DNA from: Mucilaginibacter phenanthrenivorans
GTDB lineage: Bacteria; Bacteroidota; Bacteroidia; Sphingobacteriales; Sphingobacteriaceae
Assembly: GCF_024721155.1 (NCBI RefSeq)
Contig: NZ_JAHVAP010000014.1
Span: 62,001-126,000 of the forward strand
Direction: 5' to 3'
Length of the DNA: 64,000 nt
The position numbers were made by a program, and so were the translations under genes. Positions 1 through 9,060 of the stretch are shown here, one piece after another. Below the pieces are notes generated by a model. The model did no database searches. It was not told the origin of the DNA and saw only the letters and a program-made list of their open reading frames with translations. Within the stretch, counting starts at the first letter, position 1; each line of letters begins with the position of its first letter.

Positions 1-142
1 AAAAGTTACCGTAGTTTCCAAAAAACAATATTTTCGCTTCGGAAAATTGAAGTGTTATGTTGAGATGCTGGACAGTGAACATGAGGTAATTGCAAAGGGT
101 ATGTTTTCGGGCATCATAAAAAATATCGAACTAAAAAAATGA
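1..142 (+). CDS. 3-hydroxyacyl-ACP dehydratase-like protein, C-terminal fragment
   Basis: The reading frame is open from base 2 to a TGA at 140-142, so the window cuts off its 5' part. The 46 visible residues end in beta-strand-like sequence (YFRFGKLKCYVEMLDSEHEV) that resembles the last strands of a hotdog-fold FabZ/FabA-type dehydratase, which removes water from 3-hydroxyacyl-ACP. It shares four bases (ATGA) with the following ketosynthase, which points to translational coupling in one operon. The fold call rests on a short piece plus context. Confidence 0.55.
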   Translation, partial: KVTVVSKKQYFRFGKLKCYVEMLDSEHEVIAKGMFSGIIKNIELKK

Positions 143-1413
143 GCAAGCGTGTAGTAGTTACAGGGATGGGCATCGTATCGCCAAATGGCATTGGCATCCC
201 GGCTTTTTTACATGCTATCCAAAATGGCATCTCGGGCATAAAATTTATGCCACGCTACCAGGAGCTTAATTTCAGCTGCCAGGTTGCGGGCATGCCTGCC
301 TTTGATTGGGAGAGTCTAAAAAACAAGAACTACATTTCCGAAGTTACTTTTCACGGTTTAAAGGGTACCAATATTGGTTACGGCGTAGCTGCTGCCCTCG
401 ATGCATGGGCTGATTCGGGCATGGCTTACGAAACTGATGAACCTCGCTGGGAAACCGGCTGCGTTTTCGGTAACAGCATCGCCGATACCGAGGCCATGAA
501 AAACGTAATAGCCAGGGTTGACAATAAAGAGGCGAGGAAATTAGGGTCACGGGTGGTAGAACAAGCCATGAATAGCGGTGTTACCTCGTATGTTTCAGGC
601 AGATTAGGGCTTGGCAACAAGGTGCTCACCAATTCAGCCGCTTGTGCAACGGGTACCCAGGCAATTTTAATGGGTTATGAATATGTAAAGCATGGCTATG
701 CCAAAAGGATGCTGGTGGGCAGCGCCGAGCATGTCGATACTTATGTTTATGGCGCCTTCGACAGTATGCGGGTATTATCACGCAAGTATAACGATGCTCC
801 TGAAAAGGCTTCACGCCCAATGAGCATTACAGCAGGTGGATTTGTACCGGGATCCGGTTCGGCGGCTTTAATTTTAGAGGACCTTGATTATGCTTTGGAA
901 CGCGGTGCTCGCATTTATGCGGAGGTTTTAGGCGGATCGAGCAATTCGGGCGGACAAAGGCAAGGTGGCACTATGACTGCGGCAAATTCTACCGGGGTTA
1001 TCCGTTGTATTCATGAGGCCATGGCAACTTCAGGTGTTTCAGCCGATCAAATTGACTTGATCAGCGGCCATTTAACCGCAACCAACGCCGACAGGCAGGA
1101 AATTCAAAACTGGACAGAAGCTTTAAATCGTGCCGGGGACGATTTTCCGTTAACCAATTCATTAAAGTCAATGATAGGCCATTCGCTGAGCGCAGCCGGC
1201 TCAATTGAAACTGTGGCATCCATATTGCAGATAGTGCACGGGTTTGTGCATCCGAACATAAATTTTGAAGATCCGAATCCTGAAATAACAAACCTGGTAA
1301 GTTTAGATAAACTGCCTGTTAAAATGATAAAAAAAGAAGTTAACATTGTAGCTAAGGCAAACTTTGGTTTCGGTGACGTTAACTCCTGTTTAATACTAAG
1401 TAAATACAAATAA
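139..1413 (+). CDS. Beta-ketoacyl-ACP synthase, KAS II/FabF family
   Basis: This 424-residue condensing enzyme extends an acyl chain on a carrier protein with malonyl-ACP. The thiolase-fold catalytic set is complete: Cys169 in NSAACATGTQ, His311 in GHLTATNAD, and Lys343/His348 in LKSMIGHSLSAAG. The length is normal for the family. It overlaps the upstream dehydratase-like gene by four bases and is followed after four bases by its probable carrier protein and then a phosphopantetheinyl transferase. That grouping is typical of Bacteroidota flexirubin or aryl-polyene clusters rather than of housekeeping fatty-acid synthesis. The His motif differs from the common HGTGT form, in line with a specialised pathway. 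The exact product cannot be read from this end of the cluster. Confidence 0.88.
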   Translation: MSKRVVVTGMGIVSPNGIGIPAFLHAIQNGISGIKFMPRYQELNFSCQVAGMPAFDWESLKNKNYISEVTFHGLKGTNIGYGVAAALDAWADSGMAYETDEPRWETGCVFGNSIADTEAMKNVIARVDNKEARKLGSRVVEQAMNSGVTSYVSGRLGLGNKVLTNSAACATGTQAILMGYEYVKHGYAKRMLVGSAEHVDTYVYGAFDSMRVLSRKYNDAPEKASRPMSITAGGFVPGSGSAALILEDLDYALERGARIYAEVLGGSSNSGGQRQGGTMTAANSTGVIRCIHEAMATSGVSADQIDLISGHLTATNADRQEIQNWTEALNRAGDDFPLTNSLKSMIGHSLSAAGSIETVASILQIVHGFVHPNINFEDPNPEITNLVSLDKLPVKMIKKEVNIVAKANFGFGDVNSCLILSKYK

Positions 1414-1417
1414 AGAA

Positions 1418-1675
1418 ATGACTAGAGAAGAAATTTTAAGTGAGCTCAAAGCGGTTATATCGCCTTACACGACGAATAAAGAAATGCTTGCCGGCATTGA
1501 TGACCAAACTGATCTCATAAAAGATTTAAAGATCAATTCAGCTAACCTGGTGGATATAATTATTGATGCCGAGGCTAAATATGATATTGAAATTGATTAT
1601 GATTCTGCCGATAAAATGGTAAACGTTGGCACCTGCATTGATGTAATAAGCGAAAAGCTTAAGGAAAAAATATGA
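1418..1675 (+). CDS. Acyl carrier protein
   Basis: An 85-residue acidic protein with the helical pattern of an acyl carrier protein. The phosphopantetheine attachment residue is predicted to be Ser41 in LKINSANLVD. This replaces the usual DSL motif with NSA, as seen in divergent carriers of specialised pathways. It lies between the ketosynthase and a 4'-phosphopantetheinyl transferase and overlaps the latter by four bases (ATGA), so carrier, condensing enzyme and activating enzyme are probably made together. It should carry the growing chain in the cytoplasm. Confidence 0.85.
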   Translation: MTREEILSELKAVISPYTTNKEMLAGIDDQTDLIKDLKINSANLVDIIIDAEAKYDIEIDYDSADKMVNVGTCIDVISEKLKEKI

Positions 1676-2337
1676 CCGGCACGGGTAACGATATTGTATC
1701 ACTCGGTGCAATAAACGCTGCCCGTACCAATCAATATAAATTTTACTCCAAAATACTTTCTGATTCAGAAATCCCCCTGTATAACGAGTTCAATTTAGCA
1801 GTGATCCCCTTCGAAAACTTTGTGTGGTTATTATGGTCGGTAAAGGAATCGGCCTATAAACTTTTGCAGCGCCACGAGCCGGCATTGCTTTTTACGCCTG
1901 TTAAATTTGTGGTTAAAAAGCTACAAATACCTGAAAACTACGCAATAGTAAAGTTTGTGGCAAACGTTGAGGCAACAGGTTTTGAAAATAATTCTTCAAT
2001 AAATGGGCTCATGAGTTTTGGGCAACATGTGCTTTATTCCCGTTCAATAATTTACCGGAACTTGATCGTTTCCGTAGTAAGTAATCACGATAGCTTCGAA
2101 AACACCTGCTGGGGAGTAAAATCCATTGACGATCCGGAACAGGAGAATCAGTCAAAGGAAGTAAGGCTATTTCTGCTGAATAGGCTAAAGCAAATTTATG
2201 GCGACTTTGATTTCAGGATAGTTAAAAATCCACATGGTTGCCCGATCCTTTTAAAGGAAACGGAGGAAACATCTATTCCTGTTTCCTTGTCTCATCATGA
2301 AAACCTTATTGGATATTCTTTTTTGAAGCATGATTAA
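1672..2337 (+). CDS. 4'-phosphopantetheinyl transferase superfamily protein
   Basis: A 221-residue enzyme expected to move the phosphopantetheine arm of coenzyme A onto the serine of a carrier protein. Visible family motifs are the metal-binding GNDIVSL near the N-terminus and WSVKESAYKLL in the middle, matching the W-KE-K signature. The length fits the Sfp/EntD-like group rather than the short AcpS type. It is the last gene of the operon, coupled to the carrier gene by an ATGA overlap. Its partner is most likely the adjacent ACP. Confidence 0.85.
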   Translation: MTGTGNDIVSLGAINAARTNQYKFYSKILSDSEIPLYNEFNLAVIPFENFVWLLWSVKESAYKLLQRHEPALLFTPVKFVVKKLQIPENYAIVKFVANVEATGFENNSSINGLMSFGQHVLYSRSIIYRNLIVSVVSNHDSFENTCWGVKSIDDPEQENQSKEVRLFLLNRLKQIYGDFDFRIVKNPHGCPILLKETEETSIPVSLSHHENLIGYSFLKHD

Positions 2338-2405
2338 ATGATCGTAGAAATCAGTGTCCCCTTAATAAGGCCAGGGTGTCTACTATAAAGAAGTTATACA
2401 ATAGC

Positions 2406-3437
2406 TTAAGTACCAGTTTCCTTAAATTGATGCAATATTTCGCCTGCCATAAAGGCTTCGGCCTGGATTACCATTTCTTCCGATCCGATAAAAATAGGAG
2501 AACGTTGGTGCAGTTCAGTCACTTCTAACTCAAGAATCCGGGAATTGCCATTTGTTGCCCTCCCTCCTGCCTGCTCAATTAAAAAAGCCATGGGATTGCA
2601 CTCGTAAACCAATCTTAGTTTTCCGTTGGGAGCCGAAGCGGTAACCGGGTAAATAAAAATCCCCCCTTTTATCAGGTTCCGGTGAATATCAGCCACCATT
2701 GAGCCAATATAACGCGATGAATAGGGCCGGTTAGTAACCTTGTCCTCTACCTGGCAATATTTTATATATTTTTTTACACCCTGAGGGAAATGAACATAAT
2801 TACCCTCGTTTATAGAATAGATCAATCCTGTTTTAGGGATTTGCATTTCGGGATGTGACAAGCAAAACTCACCTATTGATGGATCGAGCGTAAAACCATT
2901 AACTCCCTTCCCTGTGGTGTAAACCAGCATTGTTGACGAACCGTAAATAACGTAACCGGCTGCTACCTGTTCAGTACCATTTTGTAATACATCTTCAATA
3001 GTTGCCGGTCCATTGGTAGAAAACCTGCGATAAATAGAAAATATGGTACCAATCGGGACATTGACATCAATATTTGATGAACCGTCCAGCGGATCGATGG
3101 CTACAATGTATTTGGCATCCTTTGAAACATCCGTATCCAACCGGATAATATCGTCATTCTCCTCGGAGGCCACGATACAACATTCCCCGCCACTTTTCAA
3201 GGCCGATATAAACTGCTCGTTTGCGTAGACGTCCAGTTTTTGCTGGCTCTCTCCCTGAATATTGGTACTGCCGGCATTTCCTAAAATATCCATCAACCCT
3301 GCCTTGTTCACCTCCCGGTTAACAATTTTAGCGGCTATGCCTATGTCGCGCAGCAAACGCGACAGTTCGCCTTTTGCGTATGGAAAATCAGCCTGTTTTT
3401 CAATAATAAATTGCCCCAGAGTAACAAAGTTCTTCAT
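2406..3437 (-). CDS. fbp: Class I fructose-1,6-bisphosphatase
   Basis: A 343-residue enzyme that hydrolyses fructose 1,6-bisphosphate to fructose 6-phosphate in gluconeogenesis. Metal-binding motifs are intact: ASEENDD at about residues 90-96 and DPLDGSSNIDVN starting at Asp115. The C-terminal active-site region with NPMAFLIEQAGG is also present. Length agrees with the class I family (about 330-340). It stands alone, convergent with the phosphopantetheinyl transferase and divergent from the GH43 gene, with nearly 300 bases of AT-rich spacer upstream. Confidence 0.95.
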   Translation of the reverse strand: MKNFVTLGQFIIEKQADFPYAKGELSRLLRDIGIAAKIVNREVNKAGLMDILGNAGSTNIQGESQQKLDVYANEQFISALKSGGECCIVASEENDDIIRLDTDVSKDAKYIVAIDPLDGSSNIDVNVPIGTIFSIYRRFSTNGPATIEDVLQNGTEQVAAGYVIYGSSTMLVYTTGKGVNGFTLDPSIGEFCLSHPEMQIPKTGLIYSINEGNYVHFPQGVKKYIKYCQVEDKVTNRPYSSRYIGSMVADIHRNLIKGGIFIYPVTASAPNGKLRLVYECNPMAFLIEQAGGRATNGNSRILELEVTELHQRSPIFIGSEEMVIQAEAFMAGEILHQFKETGT

Positions 3438-3690
3438 ATACTTAGTGTATTATATACATACAAAATCCATATAGTTATTTTTGCAATATAGTCAGATAAT
3501 CAATAAAATAGGAATAAAAAATACAAAAAACATTTACCAATGGACGTGTTAAACAAACACTAAGTGTATCGAAATTTCAAAATCAACGAGACTTAAACCA
3601 ACAAATTGCAAATACAATAGTTTCCCCTAGGTGTTTAATAAGAACGCGGTTTATTATTACCATCAATTCAAATGTTACAATAGAAAAAAG

Positions 3691-3719
3691 TTGATTATTA
3701 CGAATTAGCTGTAAATTAG
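3691..3719 (+). promoter_or_regulatory. Candidate promoter for the GH43 gene
   Basis: TTG at 3691-3693, an 18-base spacer and TAAATTAG at 3712-3719 resemble the Bacteroidota promoter (TTG, about 19 bases, TAnnTTTG). The predicted transcript would start about ten bases before the ATG at 3733. The last two bases of the -7 box depart from consensus. The remaining 3438-3690 spacer is AT-rich with nothing else recognised. Confidence 0.4.
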
Positions 3720-3732
3720 CGCTACAGACACC

Positions 3733-4701
3733 ATGAAAAAATATTTTACAGTATTAGCTGCAATTTTTATCTGTGCAAACCTGTTTGCCCAAAACACAAC
3801 CATTAATCCGGGAGCGGTTTGGCCCGACAATAATGGCGATCATATCCAGGCGCACGGCGGCGGCATTATCAAAATAAAGAAAACTTATTACTGGTATGGC
3901 GAGGAGCGGCGAAAGGGGCTGGATACCAATTATCGCTATGTAAGCTGCTACTCATCCAATGATTTAACGAACTGGAAGTTTTTGGGCGATGTTGTAAAAA
4001 TGCAGGACCCTGAAAACCTGGGTTACAGGTGGATTTTGGAACGCCCAAAAGTATATTACAACAAGCAGACGAAAAAATATGTAATGTACTTTCACCTGGA
4101 CACTCGCAACTATAAGTACGCCCGTGTGGGGATAGCTACGAGCGCTAAACCCGATGGAGATTTCAAATTTGTAAAAAGCTTCCGTCCGCTCGGGCATGAG
4201 AGCCGGGATATCGGCCAGTTTATAGACGACGATGGCGCCGCGTATCTTGTTTTTGAAGATCGCGCCTTAGGCTTTCACATCGTGAAGCTGAGTGACGATT
4301 ATATGTCTGTTGAAAAGGAAATGAGCCTGGTAAGGAAACCACTGGAAGGTGGCGCCATAGTTCATTACAAAGGTCTGTATTATGCCATCGGATCGGCGTT
4401 AACCGGGTGGAACCCTAATCCTAACCTGTCTGCCACTTCAGCATCATTGGAAGGCCCATGGACAGAATTTAAGGACATTGCACCGCCCCAAACCAATACG
4501 TATGGTTCACAATCAACTATGTTGTTAAAGGTTGTTGGCACAAAATCAACAACCGTAATTTATATGGGCGATCAGTGGCGGCCTAAAACACAATGGGATT
4601 CGCGTTACTTATGGATCCCGGTTGAAATCGGCGATGGTAAATTATGGCTGCCTGAGCCAAAACCCTTTACCATTGATGTAAAAACAGGAGAATATAAATA
4701 A
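3733..4701 (+). CDS. Secreted glycoside hydrolase family 43 protein
   Basis: A 322-residue enzyme with a signal peptide (about residues 1-19, ending NLFAQ), so it acts in the periplasm or outside. The five-bladed propeller signature is visible: IQAHGGGII and YYWYGE near the start, SRDIGQFIDDDG, EGGAIVHYKG, TGWNPNPN and YMGDQWRP later. The QAHGGG/YYWYGE opening matches the GH43 branch that includes galactan 1,3-beta-galactosidases, but also related arabinofuranosidase or xylosidase-like enzymes, so the substrate is uncertain beyond a plant-type or arabinogalactan side chain. No SusC/D genes adjoin it. Confidence 0.85.
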   Translation: MKKYFTVLAAIFICANLFAQNTTINPGAVWPDNNGDHIQAHGGGIIKIKKTYYWYGEERRKGLDTNYRYVSCYSSNDLTNWKFLGDVVKMQDPENLGYRWILERPKVYYNKQTKKYVMYFHLDTRNYKYARVGIATSAKPDGDFKFVKSFRPLGHESRDIGQFIDDDGAAYLVFEDRALGFHIVKLSDDYMSVEKEMSLVRKPLEGGAIVHYKGLYYAIGSALTGWNPNPNLSATSASLEGPWTEFKDIAPPQTNTYGSQSTMLLKVVGTKSTTVIYMGDQWRPKTQWDSRYLWIPVEIGDGKLWLPEPKPFTIDVKTGEYK

Positions 4702-4743
4702 ATACCAAGGGGTTAATTCATGCCCGGGTTTATTGGATTCATT

Positions 4744-5574
4744 TTATATGCTATTCTTTGTGCGATGATAGATCAGCGGATTTTGCGCCTCGTTATCTAA
4801 AGGATCGCCTACCTTAAGAGTTTTAAGATAACTTTCTGGAAGTATATTAGCAGTACCATTAAACACGTTACCGTCAGGCATATAGGCGCAAGTCATGGCT
4901 CTGCGAAAACCACTGGTCATGTTTGCATTTGCTCCATGAATGGTGAGTCCGCTGTGAAAGGAGCAACTTCCTGCCTTCATTGGTGCGGCTACGGATTTGG
5001 CCCTCGCAAATTGCGGATAAACTCCAAAAATACCATCCATATTTTTGCCTATCCCCTTGTTCTCGAACGTGGTTTCGTTATTCGACCCCGGGATAAAGTA
5101 TAAACATCCATTTTCATAAGTGGCGTCGTCCAGCGCAATCCATATCGATAATGCCTTGCGATCAGAAAACGACCAAAATGGCGTATCTAGATGCCAGGAA
5201 GTTGGATTGGCCCAGGGCCGTTTAAATAACGCCTGGTCATGCCAGATCCTTATCCCATCTACCCCGGCCAGGTCCGCCGCCATTTTTCCGATCCTTTTGT
5301 CAAACATCAATTTCTTAACACCCTCATCTGTTTGCCACAGGTTTAGCAGTTGGTCAAAAACCTTTCCAAAATAAGCGGCGTCCTCATTTATTCCATCAGA
5401 ATCACCGGTTTTCAATTCCTTATCCGGCATTTTCTGCCCGGCCCTGTTGTTTACAGCATTCATAACAGTTTCCCGCCAATGCGCCAATTCATTAGGCGAC
5501 AAGAAATCTTCAACAACCAAAAATCCGTTTTTTTGAAAGGATTCAACCTGGGCCGCATCTACATGATAATTCAT
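4744..5574 (-). CDS. Phytanoyl-CoA dioxygenase (PhyH) family protein
   Basis: A Fe(II)/2-oxoglutarate-dependent dioxygenase of about 276 residues. The metal triad is visible as HLD in SWHLDTPFW and the distal His in FHSGLTIHGANAN; a conserved Arg lies just after it (GFRRAM). I placed the start at the ATG at 5574 (NYHVDAAQVESFQKNGF), because the 13 residues upstream are not family-like. Members hydroxylate diverse small molecules; no neighbour indicates the substrate. A TTTTGATAA-type AT-rich region lies upstream but no clear promoter was found. Confidence 0.85.
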   Translation of the reverse strand: MNYHVDAAQVESFQKNGFLVVEDFLSPNELAHWRETVMNAVNNRAGQKMPDKELKTGDSDGINEDAAYFGKVFDQLLNLWQTDEGVKKLMFDKRIGKMAADLAGVDGIRIWHDQALFKRPWANPTSWHLDTPFWSFSDRKALSIWIALDDATYENGCLYFIPGSNNETTFENKGIGKNMDGIFGVYPQFARAKSVAAPMKAGSCSFHSGLTIHGANANMTSGFRRAMTCAYMPDGNVFNGTANILPESYLKTLKVGDPLDNEAQNPLIYHRTKNSI

Positions 5575-5819
5575 AAGGCAATTTTCTTTTTTGTTCGATC
5601 TTGGAGATTGCATATCACAATAACAAGCTAAAACCGCTGTGTTTTAGTTCTACACTTTCCAATAAAAATTAATTCAGATTTATTTATCAAAATTAACTGA
5701 TCGCAAGAAACCGCTCTTACATAAAGCAATATGTTTTTTATACTTTTTGATATAAAACACCCGTTGAAATTAACGGCATTTCAGCGGTCGATTACAGTAA
5801 TTGAGGCTCAAATTCCTGA

Positions 5820-6443
5820 TCACTTTAGGAAAGCCAATTTCTGTATATTATCCGGCGCCGTCATCAAATAGGTCTGAATCCCTAGTTTCTGCGCGGCCAC
5901 CAGGTGTTGCGGGCTATCGTCAACAAACAAGGTCTCGGCCGGGTTGAGGTGATTTTCGTCAAGCACCTGTTGAAAAATTTCAACTTCGGGTTTGCGTTTG
6001 CCGGTTAGATGCGAATAATATGTTTTTTCGAACAGGTGATCATTCCCATCCAGGCCGTGGTCGTTTTTAAGATAGTCCATTATGTAATCATAATGAATGG
6101 GGTTAATGTTGCTTAGCAAAAATGTGCGATATTTAGTCTTCAGATCGGCCAGCAGTTCCATGTTACCGGCTGGGATGCCTACCAACATGCTATTCCAGGC
6201 ATTATCGATCTGCTGATCTGTCAAGTCCGGATTATTTATTACGCCGCGGATATATTCCCGGAACTCAACAGCTCCGGCCTCTCCCCTTTCAAAAGCATCA
6301 AAAATCCTGTCCTGAACCCGGTGCCCATAAAACTGAGCCGGGTCGTCAATACCAAGCTCTTTCCACGCCTGCTGGCCTTTTAAGAAATCGAGGGTAAAAA
6401 TCACGTTCCCGTAATCGAATATGATGTTTTTGATAGTTGACAT
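5820..6443 (-). CDS. HAD family phosphatase (HAD-IA, YihX-like)
   Basis: A haloacid-dehalogenase-type hydrolase of about 207 residues. The nucleophile lies in IIFDYGNVIF, with Asn where many members have the acid-base Asp, as in YihX-like sugar-phosphate phosphatases. Motif II is LLSNINP, the conserved Lys is in GKRKPEVEIF, and the metal Asp pair is in LFVDDSPQH. The start is taken as the ATG at 6443 because the 18 upstream residues do not fit the family and a promoter lies at 6463-6493. Substrate unknown; small phosphorylated sugars are likely. Confidence 0.85.
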   Translation of the reverse strand: MSTIKNIIFDYGNVIFTLDFLKGQQAWKELGIDDPAQFYGHRVQDRIFDAFERGEAGAVEFREYIRGVINNPDLTDQQIDNAWNSMLVGIPAGNMELLADLKTKYRTFLLSNINPIHYDYIMDYLKNDHGLDGNDHLFEKTYYSHLTGKRKPEVEIFQQVLDENHLNPAETLFVDDSPQHLVAAQKLGIQTYLMTAPDNIQKLAFLK

Positions 6444-6462
6444 AATAAAGTCTGATTTATGG

Positions 6463-6493
6463 CAAACATACCAATACGTTAAAGATCCGCAAA
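6463..6493 (-). promoter_or_regulatory. Promoter for the HAD phosphatase gene
   Basis: On the minus strand TTTG (6493-6490), a 19-base spacer and TATGTTTG (6470-6463) match the Bacteroidota housekeeping consensus exactly. The predicted start of transcription is close to 6456, which supports the ATG at 6443 over the upstream ATG at 6497. Confidence 0.7.
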
Positions 6494-6583
6494 GCACAAA
6501 AATTAAACAGTGTGCTATATTTTGTGATATTTCATTTTTAAGTAAACAACTTTTTTTTACCTTTGCAACTCACAAAAATGACC

Positions 6584-6657
6584 GCGCCTATAGCTCAGTC
6601 GGTTAGAGTAGAAGACTCATAATCTTTTGGTCCCTGGTTCGAGCCCAGGTGGGCGCA
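6584..6657 (+). tRNA. tRNA-Met (anticodon CAT)
   Basis: A 74-base cloverleaf. The acceptor stem GCGCCTA pairs with TGGGCGC (one G-T), the D stem is GCTC/GAGT, and the loop CTCATAA puts CAT at 6618-6620. The T arm is CCTGG/CCAGG with loop TTCGAGC, and the discriminator is A. CCA is not encoded. A TACCTTTG -7 box lies at 6558-6565. CAT could also be the lysidine-modified tRNA-Ile2; elongator Met is the simpler call. Confidence 0.9.
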
Positions 6658-6677
6658 CTTAAAACAGTTTTTCAAGA

Positions 6678-6720
6678 ACAAAAAACCTCTCTAAATCTCT
6701 GATTTAGAGAGGTTTTTTGT
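6678..6720 (+). terminator. Intrinsic terminator after tRNA-Met
   Basis: A perfect 20-base inverted repeat (6678-6697 with 6701-6720) around a TCT loop, rich in A on the left arm and in T on the right arm. It begins about 20 bases after the tRNA end and can terminate in both directions. Confidence 0.9.
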
Positions 6721-6888
6721 TTTATTCTGATCCTTTTCAGTCCTTACGAATACACACTTTGGAAGTAACAGCAAAACTTATAATTCTTGACAGGGTTCGC
6801 ATCCTTAAACCAGCAAATTACAATCGAAGGGCATGCGAAAGGATTCCTGTAATATTCTTAAATTCGTTCCTTAAGACAATATAAGCTA

Positions 6889-7872
6889 ATGATCTTTAGT
6901 TTTACCGCCACGCCGGAGTTTGATTTTATGACTTATTTTGCCCGGCATATAGGGGCAATGGTAAATAACGATTTGTTGGTTATTCCTGATCACGTCGGGA
7001 ACGGATACATTCGCAAACTTTCATTCGGCCCGGAATTCAAGATCACCATGCACCATTATATCTTAAAGGAAGACCTGATCATCAAACGCAATACATCCGG
7101 CCTGGGTAACGAACTGATCACCATTTTTTTTTACAGCAACGAGCAAACGCTCGGCATAGCGTTTGACAACAATCCGAATATTCAGTTTTCTGAGCGCGAT
7201 GATTCCGCAATTCAGGTTACCTCCAATGACCTGAACTCGACCATACGTTTCCCGGCCGGGCACACGATACGTTACGCAGTAATCGCTATAATGCCAACGT
7301 ATCTAAAAATACTATTGGCCTTAAATAAGCTAAATTCTACGCTCGAAACAATAACCACCCCAGGTAATAATTTTCTCTATTTTGAGAACATGACGGCTGA
7401 GATCAAACTGCTGCTCAAAAACTTAAGCGCGGTGGATATGAGCGATGGGTTAAGCCAATTCTATATGCAGATAAAAGTACAGGAGCTGCTGTACCTGCTT
7501 TTTCAAAAGCTGTCCAAACGCGAAAGCTTACCGCATCAAAATATTAATAGCGCGGATGCGGCCAGGCTTCTCCATATCCGTAACGAAATTATCAGTGACC
7601 TCAGCGCACCGCCGGTTTTGCCTGAGCTGGCACAAATTGCCGCCATGAGCGAAACCAAACTCAAACAACTTTTCAAGCAAGCCTTTGGTGATACTATTTA
7701 CAATTATTTTCAGCGCGCCCGGATGGAGGAGGCTGCTTTTTTGTTAAAGCAAGGTAGGCGTTCGGTTGCTGAGGCTGGTTATGAACTGGGCTTTACTAAC
7801 CTCAGCCACTTTAGCAGGTTGTTTGAAAAACATTACGGCTTTACACCCAAGCGGTATTCCTCACAAGCTTAA
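6889..7872 (+). CDS. AraC family transcriptional regulator
   Basis: A 327-residue regulator with a C-terminal double helix-turn-helix of the AraC type (about residues 235-325; AQIAAMSETKLKQLFKQAFG, then AEAGYELGFTNLSHFSRLFE and the FTPKRY end). The first 220 residues form an unrecognised ligand or interaction domain. It lies just upstream of, and in the same direction as, the flavin reductase/NmrA/SRPBCC genes, so it probably controls them. No clear operator was identified. Confidence 0.88.
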   Translation: MIFSFTATPEFDFMTYFARHIGAMVNNDLLVIPDHVGNGYIRKLSFGPEFKITMHHYILKEDLIIKRNTSGLGNELITIFFYSNEQTLGIAFDNNPNIQFSERDDSAIQVTSNDLNSTIRFPAGHTIRYAVIAIMPTYLKILLALNKLNSTLETITTPGNNFLYFENMTAEIKLLLKNLSAVDMSDGLSQFYMQIKVQELLYLLFQKLSKRESLPHQNINSADAARLLHIRNEIISDLSAPPVLPELAQIAAMSETKLKQLFKQAFGDTIYNYFQRARMEEAAFLLKQGRRSVAEAGYELGFTNLSHFSRLFEKHYGFTPKRYSSQA

Positions 7873-7970
7873 ACCTATTCGTCGTATCGGACTTATTTTT
7901 CGCCTTTTTAGGCTATTATCAGCTTACTATTAGGTGCAATTTTGCTTTATCAAATTAAAAGATAAGCGAA

Positions 7971-9035
7971 ATGAAAAAGCTATTCACTCCCTATAACAAA
8001 GCCGCACTTCAGTTGAAGAACCACGTTGTGATGGCACCGATGACCAGAAGCCGGGCGATTGGTAATGTGCCCAGCGACTTGATGGCCACCTATTACAAAC
8101 AGCGTTCAGGTGCCGGACTGATCATCACCGAAGGCACTTCCCCTAGCCCCGAAGGTTTAGGCTATCCCCGCATCCCGGGTATCTTTACTGATGCCCAGGT
8201 AGAAGGATGGAAACTGGTGACTAATGCGGTTCACGAAAGTGGTTCCAAAATATTCTTACAATTGATGCATACGGGCAGAATAGCCCATAGCTCCAATCTG
8301 CCGGAAGGCTATCAGGTTGTAGGTTTATCAGCTGTTAAAGCGGCAGGTGAAATCTATACAGATACCGGCATGTTCGAATACTCCGCGCCAACAGCATTGG
8401 ATGAAGAAGGCATAGCCCATATTATACAGGACCATGTGAAGGCTGCTGAAAATGCCATAGCAGCGGGCTTCGACGGCATTGAGTTACATGGAGCGCACGG
8501 CTATCTGCTGGAGCAGTCTTTAAATCCGCACGTAAATAACCGTATAGATAACTATGGCGGATCAATAGAGAACCGCAGCCGCCTGACGTTGGAGATCATA
8601 CAAAAAATAGCAACCTCGATAGGGGCAGATAACGTTGGCCTGCGCATTTCACCGTTTTTAACGTCTAATGACATGCCCGCTTATGCTGAGGCCGAAGTAC
8701 ATGAAACCTATGTTTACCTGGCCCGGGAAGTAAACCAGTAGGGTATCGCATACTTGCACATTTCAAATAATCCGGGCATTCACGAAAAAACACACCAGGA
8801 GATTCGTGAGGCTTTCGCTAACACTATTATCTATTGCAATGGGTTTACGGCAGAAACAGCTGAAGCCAAATTACAGGATGGATCAGCTGATCTGGTCGCC
8901 TTTGGCAGAAGCTTTTTGGCCAACCCCGATTTTATGAGGAGAATAGAAAAAAACGCCCCCCTGAATGAGTTGGATTATAATACCCTTTATACTCCTGGCG
9001 AAGAAGGCTACACCGATTACCCGGTACTAGATTAA
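7971..9035 (+). pseudogene. NADH:flavin oxidoreductase (Old Yellow Enzyme family) with an in-frame TAG
   Basis: A full-length alkene reductase frame of 354 residues, interrupted by one TAG stop at 8739-8741. No frameshift is needed: 7971-8738 and 8742-9035 are in the same frame and join into a normal family protein. Seen before the stop are MAPMTRSRA, the active-site ELHGAHGYLLEQ and YGGSIENRSRL; after it come GIAYLHI, LVAFGRSFLANPDF and the C-terminal end. Relatives usually read INKLGIAY here, so TTG to TAG at the Leu is the likely change. A truncated 256-residue product would lack part of the FMN-binding barrel. The rest of the frame shows no other damage, so the mutation is recent, or the stop is read through, or it is a sequence error. 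Confidence 0.85.
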
Positions 9036-9060
9036 TTTTTACCATTTAAAACATACAGAT

